A DNA stretch of 7,404 nt from Planctomycetota bacterium (GTDB taxonomy: Bacteria; Planctomycetota; SBBH01; JAHFOU01): positions 1 through 7,404 of the forward strand of contig JAHFOU010000039.1 of NCBI GenBank assembly GCA_023261525.1. The letters run 5' to 3'. The notes under the pieces were generated by a model. It had not been told where the DNA came from. It was given only the letters and a program-made list of their open reading frames with translations, and searched no databases. The translations under genes were made by a program, and so were the position numbers. The first letter of the stretch is position 1. Each line of letters opens with the position of its first letter. This document shows, piece after piece, positions 6,033 through 7,404 of this stretch.

Positions 6033-7404
6033 CGGAGGGCCTGATGGGAATGCGGCTGGAGGACATCGGAGCTATCGGCAACTGCCAGATCTCGGCCCTC
6101 GTCCACAGGGACGGGTCCGTGGCCTGGTGCTGTCTCCCGCGTTTCGATTCGGAGCCGGTGTTCGGTGCCCTCCTGGACGAGAAGGAAGGCGGCAGGTTCC
6201 AGGTCGCGCCGGCCGGAGGGGAGGCGGGCGTCCAACGCTACCTCCCCAACACCAACGTCCTGGAGACCCTGTTCGAGACGCCCGAGGGGAAGTTCCGGGT
6301 GCTGGACTTCGCCCCAAGGTTCCTCCTGCACGACCGGAGCTTCCGCCCCACCCAGCTCGTGCGCATCCTGGATCCCCTGGCCGGAGCCCCTCGGGTCCGC
6401 GTGACTTGCCAGCCGGTCCTGGGATGGTCCAAGAAGGCGCCCCGACGGCTCCAGGGCTCCAACCACATGGACTTCGAAGGCTATCCGTCTCCCCTGCGCC
6501 TGACCACGGACATCGCCCCCACCTATCTGGAGGGGCAGCCCTTCCCCCTGACCCGCCGCCAGCACCTGGTCCTCTCCTGGGGACCACCCGTAGAGGAGGC
6601 CCTCGTTCCCCTCTGCGAGCGCTTTCTGGAGGAGACCGTGCGCTACTGGACCACCTGGGTCAAGCAGTGCAACATCCCCTATGCCTACCAGAGCGAGGTC
6701 ATCCGGTCCGCCCTGGCGTTGAAGCTCCACTGCTTCGAGGACACCGGGGCCATCATCGCGGCCTCGACCACCTCCATCCCCGAGGCGCCGGGCAGCGGAC
6801 GGACCTGGGACTACCGCTACTGCTGGCTGAGGGACTCCTTCTACGCCATCTCGGCCTTCCGCTTCCTGGGGCAGTTCGAAGAGCGGGAACGCTTCATCCA
6901 TTACCTGCTCAACATCGCGGCCTCCAGCCCTGGATTGGACCTCCAGCCCCTCTACCGGGTGGACGGGGGTCGGGACGTGGAGGAGCGCACCCTTCCGGAC
7001 TGGCCCGGGTTCGGCGGGGAAGGCCCCGTGCGAGTGGGGAACGCCGCCGCCGGCCACCGCCAGAACGACATCTTCGGGGAGCTTGTGATGGCCCTCTCGT
7101 CGGTCTTCCTGGACGACCGCTTCCGGGAGGAGCAGTGCCGCGAGACCCTGGAGCTCCTAGAGCGGCTCGCCCACAAGGCCATCGCCTCCGCAGGGACTCC
7201 CGACGCGGGGATCTGGGAGTACCGCAGGGAGTGGAAGCCCCAGACCTTCTCCTCCCTCATGTCCTGGGCCGCCTCCAGCCGGATGGCCACCGTTGCGGAG
7301 CGCCACGCTCCGGAGCGTGCCGAGGGCTTCCGCGTCGCCGCGGCCGGGATCCAGAAGGAGATCATCGAGAGAGCTTGGTACGCCGAGGTGGGCAGCTTCG
7401 TCTC
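6029..7404 (+). CDS. Glycoside hydrolase family 15 (glucoamylase/trehalase-like), 3'-truncated by the window
   Basis: The frame stays open from ATG 6029 to the window edge (458 complete codons), so the gene is partial. The N-terminus, IGAIGNCQISALVHRDGSVAW followed by LPRFDSEPVFGALL, is the beta-sandwich domain typical of bacterial GH15 proteins. The catalytic barrel begins near residue 220 and carries the family hallmark TWDYRYCWLRDSFYA (259-273). The motif PDAGIWEYR (391-399) holds the predicted general-acid Glu397. The second catalytic Glu would be beyond the window, since bacterial members are usually about 600 residues long. No signal peptide is seen, so a cytoplasmic enzyme is likely. 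It would release glucose from alpha-glucans or trehalose; the two cannot be separated here. The start is uncertain: ATG 6029 gives the ATGA overlap, while ATG 6044 or 6050 sit behind GGAGGG (6034-6039). The gene lies under leader copy B. Confidence 0.92.
   Translation, partial: MTEGLMGMRLEDIGAIGNCQISALVHRDGSVAWCCLPRFDSEPVFGALLDEKEGGRFQVAPAGGEAGVQRYLPNTNVLETLFETPEGKFRVLDFAPRFLLHDRSFRPTQLVRILDPLAGAPRVRVTCQPVLGWSKKAPRRLQGSNHMDFEGYPSPLRLTTDIAPTYLEGQPFPLTRRQHLVLSWGPPVEEALVPLCERFLEETVRYWTTWVKQCNIPYAYQSEVIRSALALKLHCFEDTGAIIAASTTSIPEAPGSGRTWDYRYCWLRDSFYAISAFRFLGQFEERERFIHYLLNIAASSPGLDLQPLYRVDGGRDVEERTLPDWPGFGGEGPVRVGNAAAGHRQNDIFGELVMALSSVFLDDRFREEQCRETLELLERLAHKAIASAGTPDAGIWEYRREWKPQTFSSLMSWAASSRMATVAERHAPERAEGFRVAAAGIQKEIIERAWYAEVGSFV

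Noticed and set aside
5945..7057. Minus-strand ORF of 370 codons opposite the GH15 gene
   Set aside because: The plus-strand frame carries the GH15 hallmarks; the antisense translation is low-complexity and unrecognisable.

Overview
The window is GC-rich bacterial DNA in which every convincing gene lies on the + strand. Codon use is strongly G/C at third positions, and the gene content (an HAE-1-type RND pump, a CitMHS_2/NhaD-like carrier, a GH15 trehalase/glucoamylase-like enzyme) fits a Gram-negative organism. My best guess is Acidobacteriota (Holophagae-like) or a deltaproteobacterial lineage. That rests on general impression only; nothing in the window fixes the taxon.

Layout. (1) 1-2909: the 3' part of an RND efflux-pump inner-membrane subunit, missing only about the first 55 residues. 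(2) 2884-3543: a TetR-family regulator whose start overlaps or abuts the pump stop. (3) 3544-3703: a short intergenic stretch without a convincing gene. (4) 3704-5402: a compact leader followed by a predicted ion/organic-anion carrier. (5) 5419-5592: a 57-residue membrane protein with two CxxC pairs. (6) 5634-7404: a second copy of the same leader, now followed by a GH15 glycoside hydrolase that runs off the end of the window.

The main discovery candidate is the duplicated leader. Each copy has, in the same order: a sigma70-like -10 box only 7-8 nt before an ATG; a 30-codon ORF that looks leaderless; an 87-nt segment identical in both copies (3823-3909 and 5752-5838), whose first hairpin carries the ORF's stop codon in its loop; a 7-codon micro-ORF (M-x-H-E-x-x-S) with a Shine-Dalgarno sequence; a 41-45-residue single-span membrane protein (core LWxDYGxYVxIL) starting exactly 7 nt after the micro-ORF stop; and an ATGA overlap into the main gene. 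The 30-codon ORFs differ at 24 of their first 82 bases yet keep 17 of 30 residues, with seven synonymous third-base changes, so the peptide is under selection. The adjoining 87 nt do not differ at all, as expected for a structured RNA or recent gene conversion.

In the first copy the controlled gene is a carrier of the superfamily that includes NhaD-type Na+/H+ antiporters. In the second it is a GH15 enzyme possibly acting on trehalose or alpha-glucan. A shared ionic or osmotic signal would join the two, with the RNA and the leader peptide as sensor. This is inference. I could not assign the RNA to a known family, although short blocks recall the M-box (ykoK) Mg2+ riboswitch, and cation riboswitches upstream of antiporter genes (nhaA-I/nhaA-II, Li+; DUF1646, Na+) are obvious alternatives to test.
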